64,000 nucleotides of DNA, taken from CAVOHU01 sp963817885. GTDB lineage: Bacteria; Acidobacteriota; Vicinamibacteria; Vicinamibacterales; JAKQTR01. Below are positions 46,901 to 55,658 of the stretch, piece after piece. The notes below the pieces were generated by a model. The model saw only the letters and a list, made by a program, of their open reading frames with translations. It did no database searches and had not been told where the DNA came from. The translations under genes and the position numbers were made by a program. The stretch lies in NCBI GenBank assembly GCA_963817885.1, contig CAWFQE010000002.1, forward strand, positions 558,001 through 622,000, read 5' to 3'. Position 1 is the stretch's first letter. Each line of letters begins with the position of its first letter.

Positions 46901-47471
46901 CGAAGACCAGCGCGATGTCCGGATCGGTCGTCCCGAGGCGGCGGCAAATCCGGAGCGCGTGGTCCAGTGATTCCGCGGCCAGGCGCGGGATCTCGGTCTC
47001 GTCGGCGACCTCGAACCCGGGATCCAGGTCCGCCTCGAGCGGGAACTCGCGGAGCAGCGACAGGCAGAAGGCGTCGATCGTGCTGATCGTGATCTCGTTC
47101 AGGCGGTCACGCAGGCTCCGCCATCGCGCCGCCTCTTCCGGCGAGCGTGACGCAGCAGAACGCAGCTGCGACACGATGCGCTGGCGCATCTCGGAAGCGG
47201 CTTTTCGCGTGAACGTGATGGCGAGAATGTTGACCGGCTCGACCCCGGCATGCAGGAGGTTCAGGTACCGGTCCACCAGGACGCGCGTCTTGCCGGTGCC
47301 GGCCGAGGCTTCGAGCACCACGTTGCGCGTGGGATCGACGGCCGCCTCGCGCGCCGGCAGGTCTTCGGGCGGCGACCCGTCTCCCGCTCGCGGCTGGTCC
47401 TGGGCTGCCGACGACGCGTCTTCCCCGCGCCCCGGGTCCTCGTCGAACGGCAGGGCGCCATCAGGGGTCAA
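43911..47471 (-). CDS. addA: AddA-like UvrD-family helicase-nuclease
   Basis: Double-strand-break processing helicase/nuclease, 1186 residues. Walker A is VVLEASAGTGKTRVLVDRYL near residue 52, then ILAITFTRKAASEMRQRI; Walker B is ILVDEFQDTSRAQWGLVSHL near 411; VGDRKQSIYGFRDADV follows near 455, and motifs V-VI include SLMTVHASKGLEFPVVFVV near 800. The C-terminal PD-(D/E)XK nuclease has GRLDCLALRRDGSVTVLDFK, TGAPK and QIRVYLAAV. The start is TTG 47471 with AAAGGA 9 bases upstream; no later ATG precedes Walker A. It overlaps the addB end by 11 bases, so the pair is translationally coupled. addA is used as the nearest symbol; AdnA is the alternative. Confidence 0.9.
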   Translation of the reverse strand: MTPDGALPFDEDPGRGEDASSAAQDQPRAGDGSPPEDLPAREAAVDPTRNVVLEASAGTGKTRVLVDRYLNLLHAGVEPVNILAITFTRKAASEMRQRIVSQLRSAASRSPEEAARWRSLRDRLNEITISTIDAFCLSLLREFPLEADLDPGFEVADETEIPRLAAESLDHALRICRRLGTTDPDIALVFAQLGEFRLREGLSALLERRLIAGEVLRSFLEAGPRDMTIDRACSTSLGRLRAALDGIPGGLGPFLDAGPLGHPRFAMLARDLRACVMADPALPPPRVDPSRLRDLIERVHAHFFTNDNKPRKLMPRDYKAGDHASPALRRQHVAGLVAAAPAVADAIRAYRRDVNVVLSRGVYRMFGVATSQFEHTLEAHGVLDFAGLLARASLLLGQMDEFARSRYRLESRYHHILVDEFQDTSRAQWGLVSHLIRSWGEGFGLAHEAPLTPSIFIVGDRKQSIYGFRDADVALLDTAAETIASLRPEGQAVQSIAHSFRSVPELLSFANDLFEAVEKTPDRADRFRFDARDVFPLDAAGTPEPSGDARLGIIAGPDPRACAESVGEEIARLLSSEVVRDRQTGLHRPVQPADIAILFRSRESHRAFEQALEARGIPTYVYKGLGFFDADEIKDVVALVRYLADPASDLRAAALLRSGFVRLSDVALSRMARHVAASILGGNPGVADRLDPEDRGVFERLRSGLDVWLPLVDRIPPSELLDRILSDTAYEFELRGPRLGQARENLKKIRSIIRRIQNRGYLTFGRLSEHLDRLSTGDESNATVDAIDAVSLMTVHASKGLEFPVVFVVNLSRGTGGARAPIRVAAHAAVTEAVAIGDFESEADEDARARDREESKRLLYVAVTRARDRLYFGSVVTGGTFRARSGGLGEVLPDEVRGLFEEAFRASPPVELAWVSRSGRRHRFRICTVPGLRPDRAAAQAGFPAVPSGSGAEDRSAPDDFSPVVDNDSVHRLAVTEIAAATPGDRRSRLLLSQDEAAEVGILVHRLFQETVRTREAADGDRLRQMARALHVGAAPMAGGPGPAPIESPERPSPATDPDLRASIEAQAVELFSKMRSHREVAAVLVDSECLFEVPISFRLDTPLAASLLPDWSIRPEGPNPPLLRGRLDCLALRRDGSVTVLDFKTGAPKPADRVQIRVYLAAVRALYPGRNVSGFLVYPDAATGV

Positions 47472-50421
47472 CGATATAGTCCTTTCGGCAGACGCCGGAG
47501 AACGGGCAGTAGGCGCACAGGTGCAGCTCGGAAGGCGCGGGCGGGAACGCTCCGCGCTCGATGAGGTCGACGGTTTCGATCAGCCGGGCCTCCCCCGCTG
47601 CCAGCTGGGCGTCGAACTCCTCGGGCTTCGACGCAAGCGCCACGTAGCGACGGTCCTTCCCGAATGCGATGTAGGCGGCCTCCGACGGAACCCACTGCCG
47701 TCCGAGATGCCCGTCCAGCCTCGCCCTGGCCGCAGCGGCATAGGCCGGCAGCTGCACCGCGTCGTTCACTTTCGGGGCCCGGTTCAGCTTGTAGTCGATG
47801 ATCCGGAATGTGCCGTCCGCCAGCAAATCGATCCGGTCCGCCTTGGCGCGAACCGCAATGGTCCGCTCGGACGACCCGGATCGGAAGACCGCATCCCCGT
47901 CCAGCGTGAATTCGAGCAGGCGCTCCACCACCGGCGCCGCCCGCTCGGCTTCGGCCCGAAGGAGAATCTCCCCGATGCCCGGCGACACGGGCGACCCGAG
48001 CAGCCGGGCCCGTTCGATGGCGGCGTCGGCCTCGCCGAGGCTCGGGAGCAGCGACTCGACGACCGAGGCGAAGAGCGTGCGGGCCCGATCCATCTCGTCG
48101 ATGGTGAGGGCCCCGCGGCCCGAGGCCTGCCATTGCTCGTAGAAGTTCTGGAGGACGCGGTGGACGAACTCGCCCCGCCGCCTCGGGCTCAGCGTGTCGT
48201 CGTCTTCAGGCTCCTCCTCGAGGCGCAACACGTCGGCGGCGAAGAACTTGAATGGGCACTCCCGGTACCGGTCGAGCGAGCTGACCTTGTAGGCCTGCGG
48301 AGAGACGGCGTCCGACTGGCCGTGGAAACGCGGATCGGCTTTCGCCGCGCGCGCGAGCCTCGCCTCGAGCCACGAGCGAGCGGCCCGATCGAGGACGTCG
48401 CCTCTCACGGGATCGAGCCGCATCGCCTCGGCCTGGAAGACTCTCCCTTCCGGCAAAGCGCTGTCGGCCATCTCCTCGAGCCCCGTCTGAGGGAGGTCTT
48501 CGAGCAGCGCCGACGGCTCGACAATCGCGTCGTCTTCGAGCGTGAAGGTCGAGACCGACACCGACACGCGGGGAAGATCGAGCAGGTCGTGGAACGAGGC
48601 CCTGGCAGCCGCCGCGGCGTCAGGCTCCTGCGGCCAGCCGAGGTCGCGCAGCAGCGAGGGCGGGTAGAAGATGTTGCGGCGCTGGGCCTCGGGCCACTCT
48701 CGCTGAATCACGCCGACGAGGTGGACCGAGTCGAATTCGCCGTAGCGCGCGGCCTGGGTGTCGAGCAGGTGCACGCCGGCCGAGCCCGCGCGCGGCGAGA
48801 AGGTTTGTCCTTCGATCCACCGGCGGACCGTCGCGGCGATCGCAGAGAAGGCTGCCGGAGTGTCGTCGTGCGTCAGGCAGGCGTGCTTCAAACCCTCGAG
48901 GGCGCCGAGGATGGCCCCGCGCGCGCGCCGATGCCGCTCGAGCAGGGCGTCGTCGAAGCCGTCCACGCGCTCGTGAGACCGCATGAACGAGAGAACCACG
49001 TCCAGATGCTCGGACGGGCGGGCTGGCGAGGCGAGCCCGGCAAGGCGGTCCGCCGCGCCGGCGGCCGCACGCGCCGCCACCGCCGCTGCCGCGCGGTGTC
49101 GCATGCGACTGTCGCCCGGGTCGGACGCCAGCTCCTCCGCGAGCCTCGAAAGTTCCGCCGCCTCGCCCAGGTAGCGGCGTTCGCTCAGCCACCGATCGAG
49201 CGCAGCGATGCCGGGCTCGGTCGGCCGGCGGCCTGACACCTCGACATTCAAGAGCGGGCAGCGCAGCAGCGCCACGATCGACGAGCGGGTGAAGCCGGAC
49301 TCGACCAGCTCGAATACCAGCTCGAGCGTGGCCGCATACGGTTCGGCGGCGAGCGGCAGCGCGTCGAAGGTCTGGTACGGAAGCCCGGCGGCTGGAAAGA
49401 GTTGATGCGCCAGGTAGACGTACGGCAAGGGCCGCTTGAAGACCACGGCGGTTCGGGACAGGGCGGGGCCCACGCCGATTCGGCCGGCTCGCTTCAGCGC
49501 CCGCGCGATGCCCGTCAGCTCGTCCTCCCTGTCGCGGAACACGCGATAGCGGAGTTCGCTGCCGCCTGCGGGCACCGACAGCCTGGGCCGCAACAGGTCG
49601 CCGGCCTCGGGCGTGTCGGTCACCATCTCGATGCCCGGCAGTCTTTGCTGCACGCGATCGCCGAATCCCGCATCGATGCACGACGAGGTCGAAACGACGT
49701 CGATTCGTTCGACATCCTGGAGACGCGAGAGCAGATCGAAATCGCAGGGCCAGAGGCCCGCGGTGTCGTTGATGCGGTCCCCGACAGCCGAGACCACGTG
49801 CCGGTAGACGGGATCGCCGGGCGCCAACAACAGACGGTCACGAAGCTCGTGCTCGTCGCCGCGGTGCTCGTCCCGCGCGCGGCGTTCGTAGCCGGAAAAC
49901 GCCGCGACGAGGAACCGTGTCTGGGCGAGCAGGCGCACCGCGCCGCGGTCCAGGTCCACGGCCCGCTCGAGATCCTCGACCACCAGCCGCTCGAAATCGC
50001 CGACGGTCTTCATCTGGCGGCGCAGCGCGTCGTAGAACGCCAGCATCTCCGAGATGATCCCGGGGCGCAGGTCGAAGGGAGGCGCGTGGCCCGAGCCGAC
50101 GGCCTCGCGGGCGGCGGCTTGCAGGAGCACCTCGCGCTCCAGGTCCGTGAGCGGCGCGGGAGCGTCCGGCAGCCGCTCCCAGAGGCGCGCCATCCAGAGA
50201 TCCCGGCTGATCAGGTCCGGCACGACAAGGACTGAACCGCCGGCCGGACGCGCATCTTCGAGCGCCCGCCGCAGGAGATCGGCCGCGCCTCCACCCGGAA
50301 CGATGACGACGCGAGCGCGAATGGCCGCCGGATCGCCTTCGAGGGCAAGCGAGGTCAGCGTCCGCCGGAACGACCGCAGGTTCGACGTTCGCACGAGGCG
50401 GGTCCGGCGCGGGGTGATCAC
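47461..50421 (-). CDS. addB: AddB-like nuclease subunit with Fe-S staple
   Basis: Partner of the AddA-like protein, 986 residues. The helicase-like N-terminus lacks a Walker A (VVIVPGGGAADLLRRALEDA), as expected for an inactive, structural half. The nuclease domain has YRECPFKFFAADVLRLEEEP near residue 717, then GEFVHRVLQNFYEQW, DRIDLLADGTFRIIDYKLNR and QLPAYAAAARARL. A final CAYCPFSGVCRKDY supplies three Cys that, with the Cys of RECPF, form the Fe-S cluster of AddB-type nucleases. The start is GTG 50421, overlapping the stop of the upstream gene by GTGA. Together the pair should resect double-strand ends for recombination. Confidence 0.88.
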   Translation of the reverse strand: MITPRRTRLVRTSNLRSFRRTLTSLALEGDPAAIRARVVIVPGGGAADLLRRALEDARPAGGSVLVVPDLISRDLWMARLWERLPDAPAPLTDLEREVLLQAAAREAVGSGHAPPFDLRPGIISEMLAFYDALRRQMKTVGDFERLVVEDLERAVDLDRGAVRLLAQTRFLVAAFSGYERRARDEHRGDEHELRDRLLLAPGDPVYRHVVSAVGDRINDTAGLWPCDFDLLSRLQDVERIDVVSTSSCIDAGFGDRVQQRLPGIEMVTDTPEAGDLLRPRLSVPAGGSELRYRVFRDREDELTGIARALKRAGRIGVGPALSRTAVVFKRPLPYVYLAHQLFPAAGLPYQTFDALPLAAEPYAATLELVFELVESGFTRSSIVALLRCPLLNVEVSGRRPTEPGIAALDRWLSERRYLGEAAELSRLAEELASDPGDSRMRHRAAAAVAARAAAGAADRLAGLASPARPSEHLDVVLSFMRSHERVDGFDDALLERHRRARGAILGALEGLKHACLTHDDTPAAFSAIAATVRRWIEGQTFSPRAGSAGVHLLDTQAARYGEFDSVHLVGVIQREWPEAQRRNIFYPPSLLRDLGWPQEPDAAAAARASFHDLLDLPRVSVSVSTFTLEDDAIVEPSALLEDLPQTGLEEMADSALPEGRVFQAEAMRLDPVRGDVLDRAARSWLEARLARAAKADPRFHGQSDAVSPQAYKVSSLDRYRECPFKFFAADVLRLEEEPEDDDTLSPRRRGEFVHRVLQNFYEQWQASGRGALTIDEMDRARTLFASVVESLLPSLGEADAAIERARLLGSPVSPGIGEILLRAEAERAAPVVERLLEFTLDGDAVFRSGSSERTIAVRAKADRIDLLADGTFRIIDYKLNRAPKVNDAVQLPAYAAAARARLDGHLGRQWVPSEAAYIAFGKDRRYVALASKPEEFDAQLAAGEARLIETVDLIERGAFPPAPSELHLCAYCPFSGVCRKDYIVDP

Positions 50422-51857
50422 TGGAGTTGCGGCGGGCTGAAGAACTGGTCGATGTCGGATTTCGCGCGGGCCAGCAGCAGCAGCGATCCGGCGGCAGCCG
50501 ACGACGCGTTGCGAGCCAGCTGCAGGTCGTTCGAAATGACGGCCTGCAGCCGCATCCGGAAGGCCTCGCTCATCAGCTGCACGGCCGATCGCAGCGCCGC
50601 GTGCGAGTCCTGGAGCTGCAGCGGCGGGTCCTGCAGCGTCAGCCGGCGCCCGGAGTCCTCGAGACGCTCGATCAGGCCCGGCAGGCTGCGCGGCCTGGGC
50701 CCGGACATGGCCTTGACCGCATCGACGTCGCCGCCGACCGATTCGATTGCCGTGATGATGGCACGCACCTGGCGCCGGTAGGCCCGGAACGTTTCCGACC
50801 GCATCGCATACTGATCCAGCACCAGCCGCCGGGTGCGTGCCGTCTCGATCTGCGACTCGACCGCAAGGGTCAGGGCCTGGACGTCCTGTGGCCGGCTTCG
50901 GCCGAGCCTCGCATCCTGTTTCCTGACGCGGGCCAGCACGCGCTCGACGCCGCCCACATCACCCTGCACGGCGCGCGCAGCCGCGTCCTTCATCACCCGT
51001 TCCCGGAGCCTCGAGAACGTTTGCTCTTCCCGGAGTCCGGCCTGGACCTGGGGTGCGACGCTCCGGCGGATGTCGTTGCGAAACGCTTCCGGCAGATCGT
51101 CCCGATGCTGGACGAGGGCGAGCAGGACCGCTTGCCGAAGCGAGAGCCGTTCGGATGGCACGTCGGCGGCTCGCGCCGCCGAGAGCGCCGCCACGATCGA
51201 GTCGGCGATCGACGGCACAGGCAGCAGCGGCGGGTCCTTGGATCTGGCCATCGTCACAAGGCTCAACTCGAAGCTCTCGTGACCTGCCGAGGCCCTGGCG
51301 CTCGACACCGACTCGTCCAGCAGCGAGACCAGCTCCTGCACATCTGCCGCACGGTAGCCGTAGTGCCGGCTGGACCACTCCTGCAGATACCGGCGCGCCT
51401 GGATGGCCATGGTCAGCCGGCGCAGAGGCTCGGCGGTGATCGAGAGCTCGGTGAGCACCCGGGCAATCTCGGCTGTCAGGGCCGCATAGTCGGCCTCACC
51501 GCGGGTCGCCGCGTAGTGCGCCGATCGCACGGACTCGGTGTACTGCGCCGTCTTCGGCCAGTCGACCTTCGAGGCCGGCAGGCTGACGAGCTGCAGCGAC
51601 GTCGGATTCTCTGCCGACCCGACCGGAACCGAGAACACGACGCGGTCGCCGGCCCGTGCGCTCTCGCCGTAGCTCGGGATCGAGGTGCCGTCGCTGAGGA
51701 ACACGCGAAACAGCGTCGTTGCCTGCGGCGCGCCGCCAGCCTCGGACACGGCGGCGCCAAGCACCAGCGCTGCGATCAGGGCGGTCACGGCTGCGGCGCG
51801 GCACGCGGCGCGCACGGGTTCGCGCGACGGCCGTGCGCAGTCGGCGGTGGTTGCCAT
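50418..51857 (-). CDS. Exported helical protein coupled to addBA, unknown function
   Basis: Not recognised. 479 residues with an N-terminal signal (AAAVTALIAALVLGAAVSEA, cleavage near AGGAP) and a long, almost entirely helical mature part (TAEIARVLTELSITAEPLRR; REEQTFSRLRERVMKDAAAR) after a short beta segment (LFRVFLSDGTSIPSYGESAR). The TGA overlaps the GTG start of addB by 4 bases, so the three genes form one coupled unit. An exported partner of a cytoplasmic nuclease is odd; it may simply share the transcript. ATG 51857 is preceded by no strong ribosome site. Confidence 0.75.
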   Translation of the reverse strand: MATTADCARPSREPVRAACRAAAVTALIAALVLGAAVSEAGGAPQATTLFRVFLSDGTSIPSYGESARAGDRVVFSVPVGSAENPTSLQLVSLPASKVDWPKTAQYTESVRSAHYAATRGEADYAALTAEIARVLTELSITAEPLRRLTMAIQARRYLQEWSSRHYGYRAADVQELVSLLDESVSSARASAGHESFELSLVTMARSKDPPLLPVPSIADSIVAALSAARAADVPSERLSLRQAVLLALVQHRDDLPEAFRNDIRRSVAPQVQAGLREEQTFSRLRERVMKDAAARAVQGDVGGVERVLARVRKQDARLGRSRPQDVQALTLAVESQIETARTRRLVLDQYAMRSETFRAYRRQVRAIITAIESVGGDVDAVKAMSGPRPRSLPGLIERLEDSGRRLTLQDPPLQLQDSHAALRSAVQLMSEAFRMRLQAVISNDLQLARNASSAAAGSLLLLARAKSDIDQFFSPPQLQ

Positions 51858-52132
51858 GCGGAATCCAGCGTAGTCGCGCCACGCAGGACCGTCAAGGAGG
51901 TGCGCCCGACGGGCGAATCGATCGGCTCGCTGTGGAAAACGTGTGGAAGAAATCGCGGATAACCTGTGGACGGACGGACACTCACAGAAACTGTCGGCAG
52001 TATTTGCACGTGAAGCGTCCAGCCGGACCTGTGGACGACCCGCTTCGTGCTTTGCTTCGCTTGATCTCCTGCGCGAGGCGCGTAGAATGGTGGTCCATTT
52101 GTTTGAGGCGTCGCCACTTTCCGGACTTGCTC

Positions 52133-52357
52133 ATGTCGATGGATGTTCAGCGGTTCGAAAAAGTCATCGGCGGCCAGATCTACGTGATCGAAACTGCGCC
52201 GGTGCGCGCCGACCGGTGGCGAGCGCAAATCGCCCGCCGCCCCGGTGTCCCTTCCGCCCTCATGCCGTTCTACGGCTCGACGCCCCTGGAAGCGGCGGCC
52301 ATGCTGACGCGTTGGCTGGCGCTCGCGCACCGGGTACCAATCGACTCGGTTGGATAG
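52133..52357 (+). CDS. Small protein, unknown function
   Basis: 74 residues from ATG 52133 (MSMDVQRFEKVIGGQIYVIE), Arg-rich and without membrane segments; the end VRADRWRAQIARRPGVPSAL and ALAHRVPIDSVG is amphipathic. The longer frame from 51719 runs opposite the exported helical gene and is rejected. Ribosome site weak. It lies 40 bases before the promoter of tRNA-Ala. Confidence 0.55.
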   Translation: MSMDVQRFEKVIGGQIYVIETAPVRADRWRAQIARRPGVPSALMPFYGSTPLEAAAMLTRWLALAHRVPIDSVG

Positions 52358-52397
52358 CAGCCCGTCGCGTCGCGGGAACGAACGACCCGTTCCCGTT

Positions 52398-52426
52398 TTG
52401 ACGTTGGCGTCGGGCCGGGATACAAT
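52398..52426 (+). promoter_or_regulatory. Sigma-70 promoter of tRNA-Ala
   Basis: TTGACG and TACAAT, each 5 of 6 to consensus, with exactly 17 bases between. Transcription would start near 52433, 11 bases before the mature tRNA. The clearest promoter in the window. Confidence 0.8.
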
Positions 52427-52443
52427 TGCTTCTCCCCGGATGT

Positions 52444-52519
52444 GGGCCAGTAGCGCAGTTGGGAGCGCGCGTGAATGGCATTCACGAGGTCACGGGTTCG
52501 AACCCCGTCTGGTCCACCA
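52444..52519 (+). tRNA. tRNA-Ala (GGC)
   Basis: 76 bases with encoded CCA at 52517-52519. The acceptor stem GGGCCAG pairs with CTGGTCC (one G-T), the anticodon stem is CGTGA/TCACG around loop ATGGCAT, so the anticodon is GGC (codon GCC), and the T arm ACGGGTTCGAACCCCGT is regular. Confidence 0.95.
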
Positions 52520-52617
52520 CACATCGCCGTATTCTCCCTCTCTCAGTCAAACCGGGCCAGCTGGGTTCAGGGGCGTGATCCACACGCCTGGTGCGCCGGC
52601 CCGAGAAGGAATGCGCC

Positions 52618-53649
52618 ATGAGCATTGAAGACTGGCAGCGCCGAGGCAAGACGGTCATCGACGTCGGCACGCTGCCGAAACTCCCCTTTCAGGGGAAGGG
52701 CGGACTGATTCGAGGCGTGGTGATCGGGGTGCTGGTGCTTGCGGCGCTCGCTTCCACCTACTACCAGGTCAACGCCGACAGCGTGGGCGTCGTACAGCGA
52801 TTCGGGAAATTCGTGCGCACGACCGAGCCCGGACCGCACGTGAAGATGCCGTTTTTCGAGACGGTCACCTACGTGCCGGTGCAGCGCCAGCTCAAGGCCG
52901 AGTTCGGCTTCCGGACGACGGTCGCGGGGGTCCAGTCCCAGTTCGAGCAGAACAGCGAGACCGCCCAGGAATCGCAGATGCTCACCGGCGACCTCAACGT
53001 CGCGGTCGTCGAGTGGATCGTCCAATACAAGGTCAAGGACCCGTACAAGTATCTGTTCAAGGTGCGCAACCTCGACAACCCTGCCGGGAACTCGACGTTC
53101 CGCGACATGAACGAGGCCGTGATGCGGGAGGTGGTCGGCGACCACAGCGTCAACGAGGTGCTCACCGTCGGCCGGGAAAAGGTCCAGGTGGACACCAAGA
53201 TCCGGCTGCAGCAGCTCTGCGATCGCTACGAGACCGGCATCGAAGTGCTCCAGATCGTCCTGCAGGACGTGAACCCCCCCAACCCGGTCAAGCCGGCGTT
53301 CAACGAGGTCAACCAGGCGATCCAGGAGAAGGAACGCGCCATCAACGACGCCTGGGCCGAGTACAACCAGGCAGTGCCCAACGCGCGCGGCGAGGCCGAA
53401 CGCGTCATCCGGGCGGCCGAGGGCTACGCGCTCGAGCGCATCAATAACGCGCAGGGCGACGTCGCCCGCTTCATCAACATCTACGACGAGTACCGCAAGG
53501 CGCCCGACGTCACCCGGAAGCGGCTGTACCTCGAGACGATGGGCGACATCATCCCGAAGACGGGCCGCAAGGTCATCATCGACGACAAGAACCGCGGCCT
53601 GCTCCCGCTGATGAACCTGGACGCCGTCGCCAAGGAGGTGAAGCAGTGA
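52618..53649 (+). CDS. hflK: HflK, FtsH-protease modulator (SPFH family)
   Basis: 343 residues from ATG 52618 (AAGGA upstream). One membrane segment (IRGVVIGVLVLAALASTYYQ), then the band-7 domain starting YQVNADSVGVVQRFGKFVRT and the HflK-typical CDRYETGIEVLQIVLQDVNP near residue 205, followed by the coiled-coil RVIRAAEGYALERINNAQGD. HflK with HflC forms the periplasmic cage around the membrane protease FtsH and tunes its action. The N-terminus lacks the long Gly-rich cytoplasmic tail of enterobacterial HflK. It overlaps hflC by 4 bases. Confidence 0.92.
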   Translation: MSIEDWQRRGKTVIDVGTLPKLPFQGKGGLIRGVVIGVLVLAALASTYYQVNADSVGVVQRFGKFVRTTEPGPHVKMPFFETVTYVPVQRQLKAEFGFRTTVAGVQSQFEQNSETAQESQMLTGDLNVAVVEWIVQYKVKDPYKYLFKVRNLDNPAGNSTFRDMNEAVMREVVGDHSVNEVLTVGREKVQVDTKIRLQQLCDRYETGIEVLQIVLQDVNPPNPVKPAFNEVNQAIQEKERAINDAWAEYNQAVPNARGEAERVIRAAEGYALERINNAQGDVARFINIYDEYRKAPDVTRKRLYLETMGDIIPKTGRKVIIDDKNRGLLPLMNLDAVAKEVKQ

Positions 53650-54575
53650 AGCCCCTGATTATCGCCGCGTTGATCTGCCTCGGGCTGCTCACCCTGTGGT
53701 CGTCGCTCTATACCCTGAGCGAAACCGAGCAGGCGATCATCACGCAGTTCGGCGAGCCGGTGGGCAAGGCCCAGGTCGATCCCGGGCTGCACATCAAGCT
53801 CCCCTTCATCCAGGAAGTGAACCGCTTCGAGAAGCGGTGGCTCGAGTGGAGCGGCGATCCGAACCAGATTCCCACGCGCGACAAGAAGTACATCTGGGTC
53901 GACAGCTACACGCGCTGGCGCGTGAAAGACCCCCTGCTCTTCTTCCAGCGCGTGCGCGACGAGCGCAGCGCCCAGTCGCGCCTCGATGACATCGTCGACG
54001 GCGAGACCCGCAACGTGATCGCCAACAACGACCTGATCGAGGTCGTGCGCACCACCGACCGGAAACTCCCCGAGGCGGAGGACAACGTCGAGATGGGTGC
54101 CGCCGAGGTCTTTGCCACGATCACGATGGGCCGCGACAAGATCACCCGGACCGTGCTCGAGAAGTCGCGGGGCATCGTCGCCGAGTTCGGGATCGAGCTG
54201 GTCGACGTGCAGATCAAGCGCGTCAACTACACCGCGGAAGTGCAGCAGAAAGTCTACGAGCGGATGATCTCCGAGCGGAAACGGATTGCCGAGCGCTCAC
54301 GGTCGGAAGGCCAGGGCAAGAGCGCGGAAATCCGCGGACAGAAGGAACGCGAGCTGAAGGGCATCCAGTCCGAGGCCTACAAGAAGGCCCAGGAAGTGAT
54401 GGGCAAGGCGGACGGCGATTCGACCCGCATCTACGCCCAGGCCTACGGCCGCGATCCGGAGCTCTACCAGTTCCTGAAGACCATGGAAACCTATCGGAAG
54501 GTGATGGCGCAGGACACGACGCTCATCCTGTCGACCGACGGGGAATTCTTCAAGTTCCTGAAGCAGAGCCGATAA
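53646..54575 (+). CDS. hflC: HflC, FtsH-protease modulator (SPFH family)
   Basis: 309 residues. The N-terminal segment IIAALICLGLLTLWSSLYTL is followed by ETEQAIITQFGEPVGKAQVD and DPGLHIKLPFIQEVNRFEKR, the HflC signature. ERMISERKRIAERSRSEGQG starts the coiled coil, and AYGRDPELYQFLKTMETYRK near the end is the conserved HflC tail. The start overlaps the hflK stop (ATGA). The 3' end overlaps the convergent MobA-like gene by 26 bases. No ftsH is in the window. Confidence 0.92.
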   Translation: MKPLIIAALICLGLLTLWSSLYTLSETEQAIITQFGEPVGKAQVDPGLHIKLPFIQEVNRFEKRWLEWSGDPNQIPTRDKKYIWVDSYTRWRVKDPLLFFQRVRDERSAQSRLDDIVDGETRNVIANNDLIEVVRTTDRKLPEAEDNVEMGAAEVFATITMGRDKITRTVLEKSRGIVAEFGIELVDVQIKRVNYTAEVQQKVYERMISERKRIAERSRSEGQGKSAEIRGQKERELKGIQSEAYKKAQEVMGKADGDSTRIYAQAYGRDPELYQFLKTMETYRKVMAQDTTLILSTDGEFFKFLKQSR

Positions 54576-55152
54576 GTCGCGCATAGTCTTCGGGCGTATC
54601 GATATCCAGGAACGCGCCCTCGTCATCGACGGCCACCTCGGCGGCCTCGGCGGCGTGGGCGCGGACCACTCCTTTCGCACCCACCTCGGGATCCGCCGTT
54701 CGCAGCTCGTCGAAGACCGAGCGATCGAAGACAACGGGATGTCCGTGGCGGCCGGCGTTTACCGGCCTCACGACCGGCGCGCCGCTCTGCCGCCACGCGT
54801 CCACGACCGCCCTCACGGTCGACGCCGCCACGAGCGGGGCATCGACCAGTGACACGGCGACCGCCTCGGGCACCGGGGCGCCGAGTGCGGACAGGCCGAC
54901 CAGCAGCGACGAGAGCTGGCCCCGTTCGCGATGCGGATTCACCACCGTATCGGCCGTCAGGCCCGCGTCCGAGAGCGCGGCGCGGATCGCGGGCATCTCG
55001 TCGCCGCACACGACCACGATGCGTGCGATGCCGGCGTCGGCGAAGGTCGACACCACGCGGGTGACGAACGACTGGCGACCGATGGGCAGCAGGGCCTTCG
55101 CCCGCCCCATCCGGCTCGAGGCGCCCGCCGCCAGAATGACAGCTGCAATCAT
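54550..55152 (-). CDS. MobA-like NTP transferase (MocA type)
   Basis: 200 residues from ATG 55152. The nucleotide-binding start AVILAAGASSRMGRAKALLP is followed by GHGQLSS-like RERGQLSSLLVGLSALGAP and VSLVDAPLVAASTVRAVVDA with the metal-binding Asp, then GRHGHPVVFDRSVFDEL. The pattern fits cytidylyl/guanylyl transferases that load molybdopterin (MocA/MobA) or related sugar-nucleotide enzymes; no molybdoenzyme is nearby, so the substrate is open. The frame opens at 55467, but ATG 55152 begins the conserved first strand. Confidence 0.85.
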   Translation of the reverse strand: MIAAVILAAGASSRMGRAKALLPIGRQSFVTRVVSTFADAGIARIVVVCGDEMPAIRAALSDAGLTADTVVNPHRERGQLSSLLVGLSALGAPVPEAVAVSLVDAPLVAASTVRAVVDAWRQSGAPVVRPVNAGRHGHPVVFDRSVFDELRTADPEVGAKGVVRAHAAEAAEVAVDDEGAFLDIDTPEDYARLIGSASGT

Positions 55153-55341
55153 GACGTCTGCCGACCCCCATGAGCATGGTAGCGCCGCGCCGAGCTGGCG
55201 CTCAAGCGCGCCGGTTCGGCCTCCGATGCGCTCGACACGGTCTCCGACACGGCGTGTCGGGCTTCGAACCTCACGCGCGCCGGCGGCGCGCGCCCCGGCC
55301 GCGCATTGAAGCGCGGCAAGGTTCCGGACTAGAATCGGGGC

Positions 55342-55521
55342 ATGGCCGAAACGATTCCGAGCATTCGCTGCCAGCGATGCGGCGAGATGATGGAGCTGAA
55401 GGATCCGGTGCCTGGCGAGGCCTGGAAGCCGGATCGGTACTGGGTCTGTCCGGGCTGCGGCCGTCATTTCTGGTCCACCTACCCCTCGGCGACCCCCAAG
55501 GAGAAAGTGCCGGCCGCCTGA
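55342..55521 (+). CDS. Small zinc-ribbon protein
   Basis: 59 residues, from ATG 55342 to TGA 55519-55521. Two CxxC pairs (IRCQRCGEMMELKDPV; YWVCPGCGRHFWSTYPSA) at zinc-ribbon spacing, like small nucleic-acid-associated ribbons. Ribosome site weak (GGGG). It is the third small CxxC-pair protein in the window, none near each other in sequence. Confidence 0.65.
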   Translation: MAETIPSIRCQRCGEMMELKDPVPGEAWKPDRYWVCPGCGRHFWSTYPSATPKEKVPAA

Positions 55522-55628
55522 CAGGCGGCTCCGGCTGTCAGGGTATCGGCCCCCTGGCCCCGCAGAAAGGCCCGCGGATTCGGCCGTATTCCATACGGTC
55601 TTCCACGACGAAGCTCGCGCAGATCTCC

Positions 55629-55658
55629 TTGACTTCCCGTAGGCTCAGCCCCTACACT
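55629..55658 (+). promoter_or_regulatory. Probable cold-shock gene promoter and long leader
   Basis: TTGACT and TACACT with 18 bases between. Transcription from about 55665 would give a leader of about 165 bases before ATG 55829. Long leaders are known to act in regulation of cold-shock mRNAs, so the 307 bases between 55521 and 55829 hold this and no supported gene. Confidence 0.55.
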
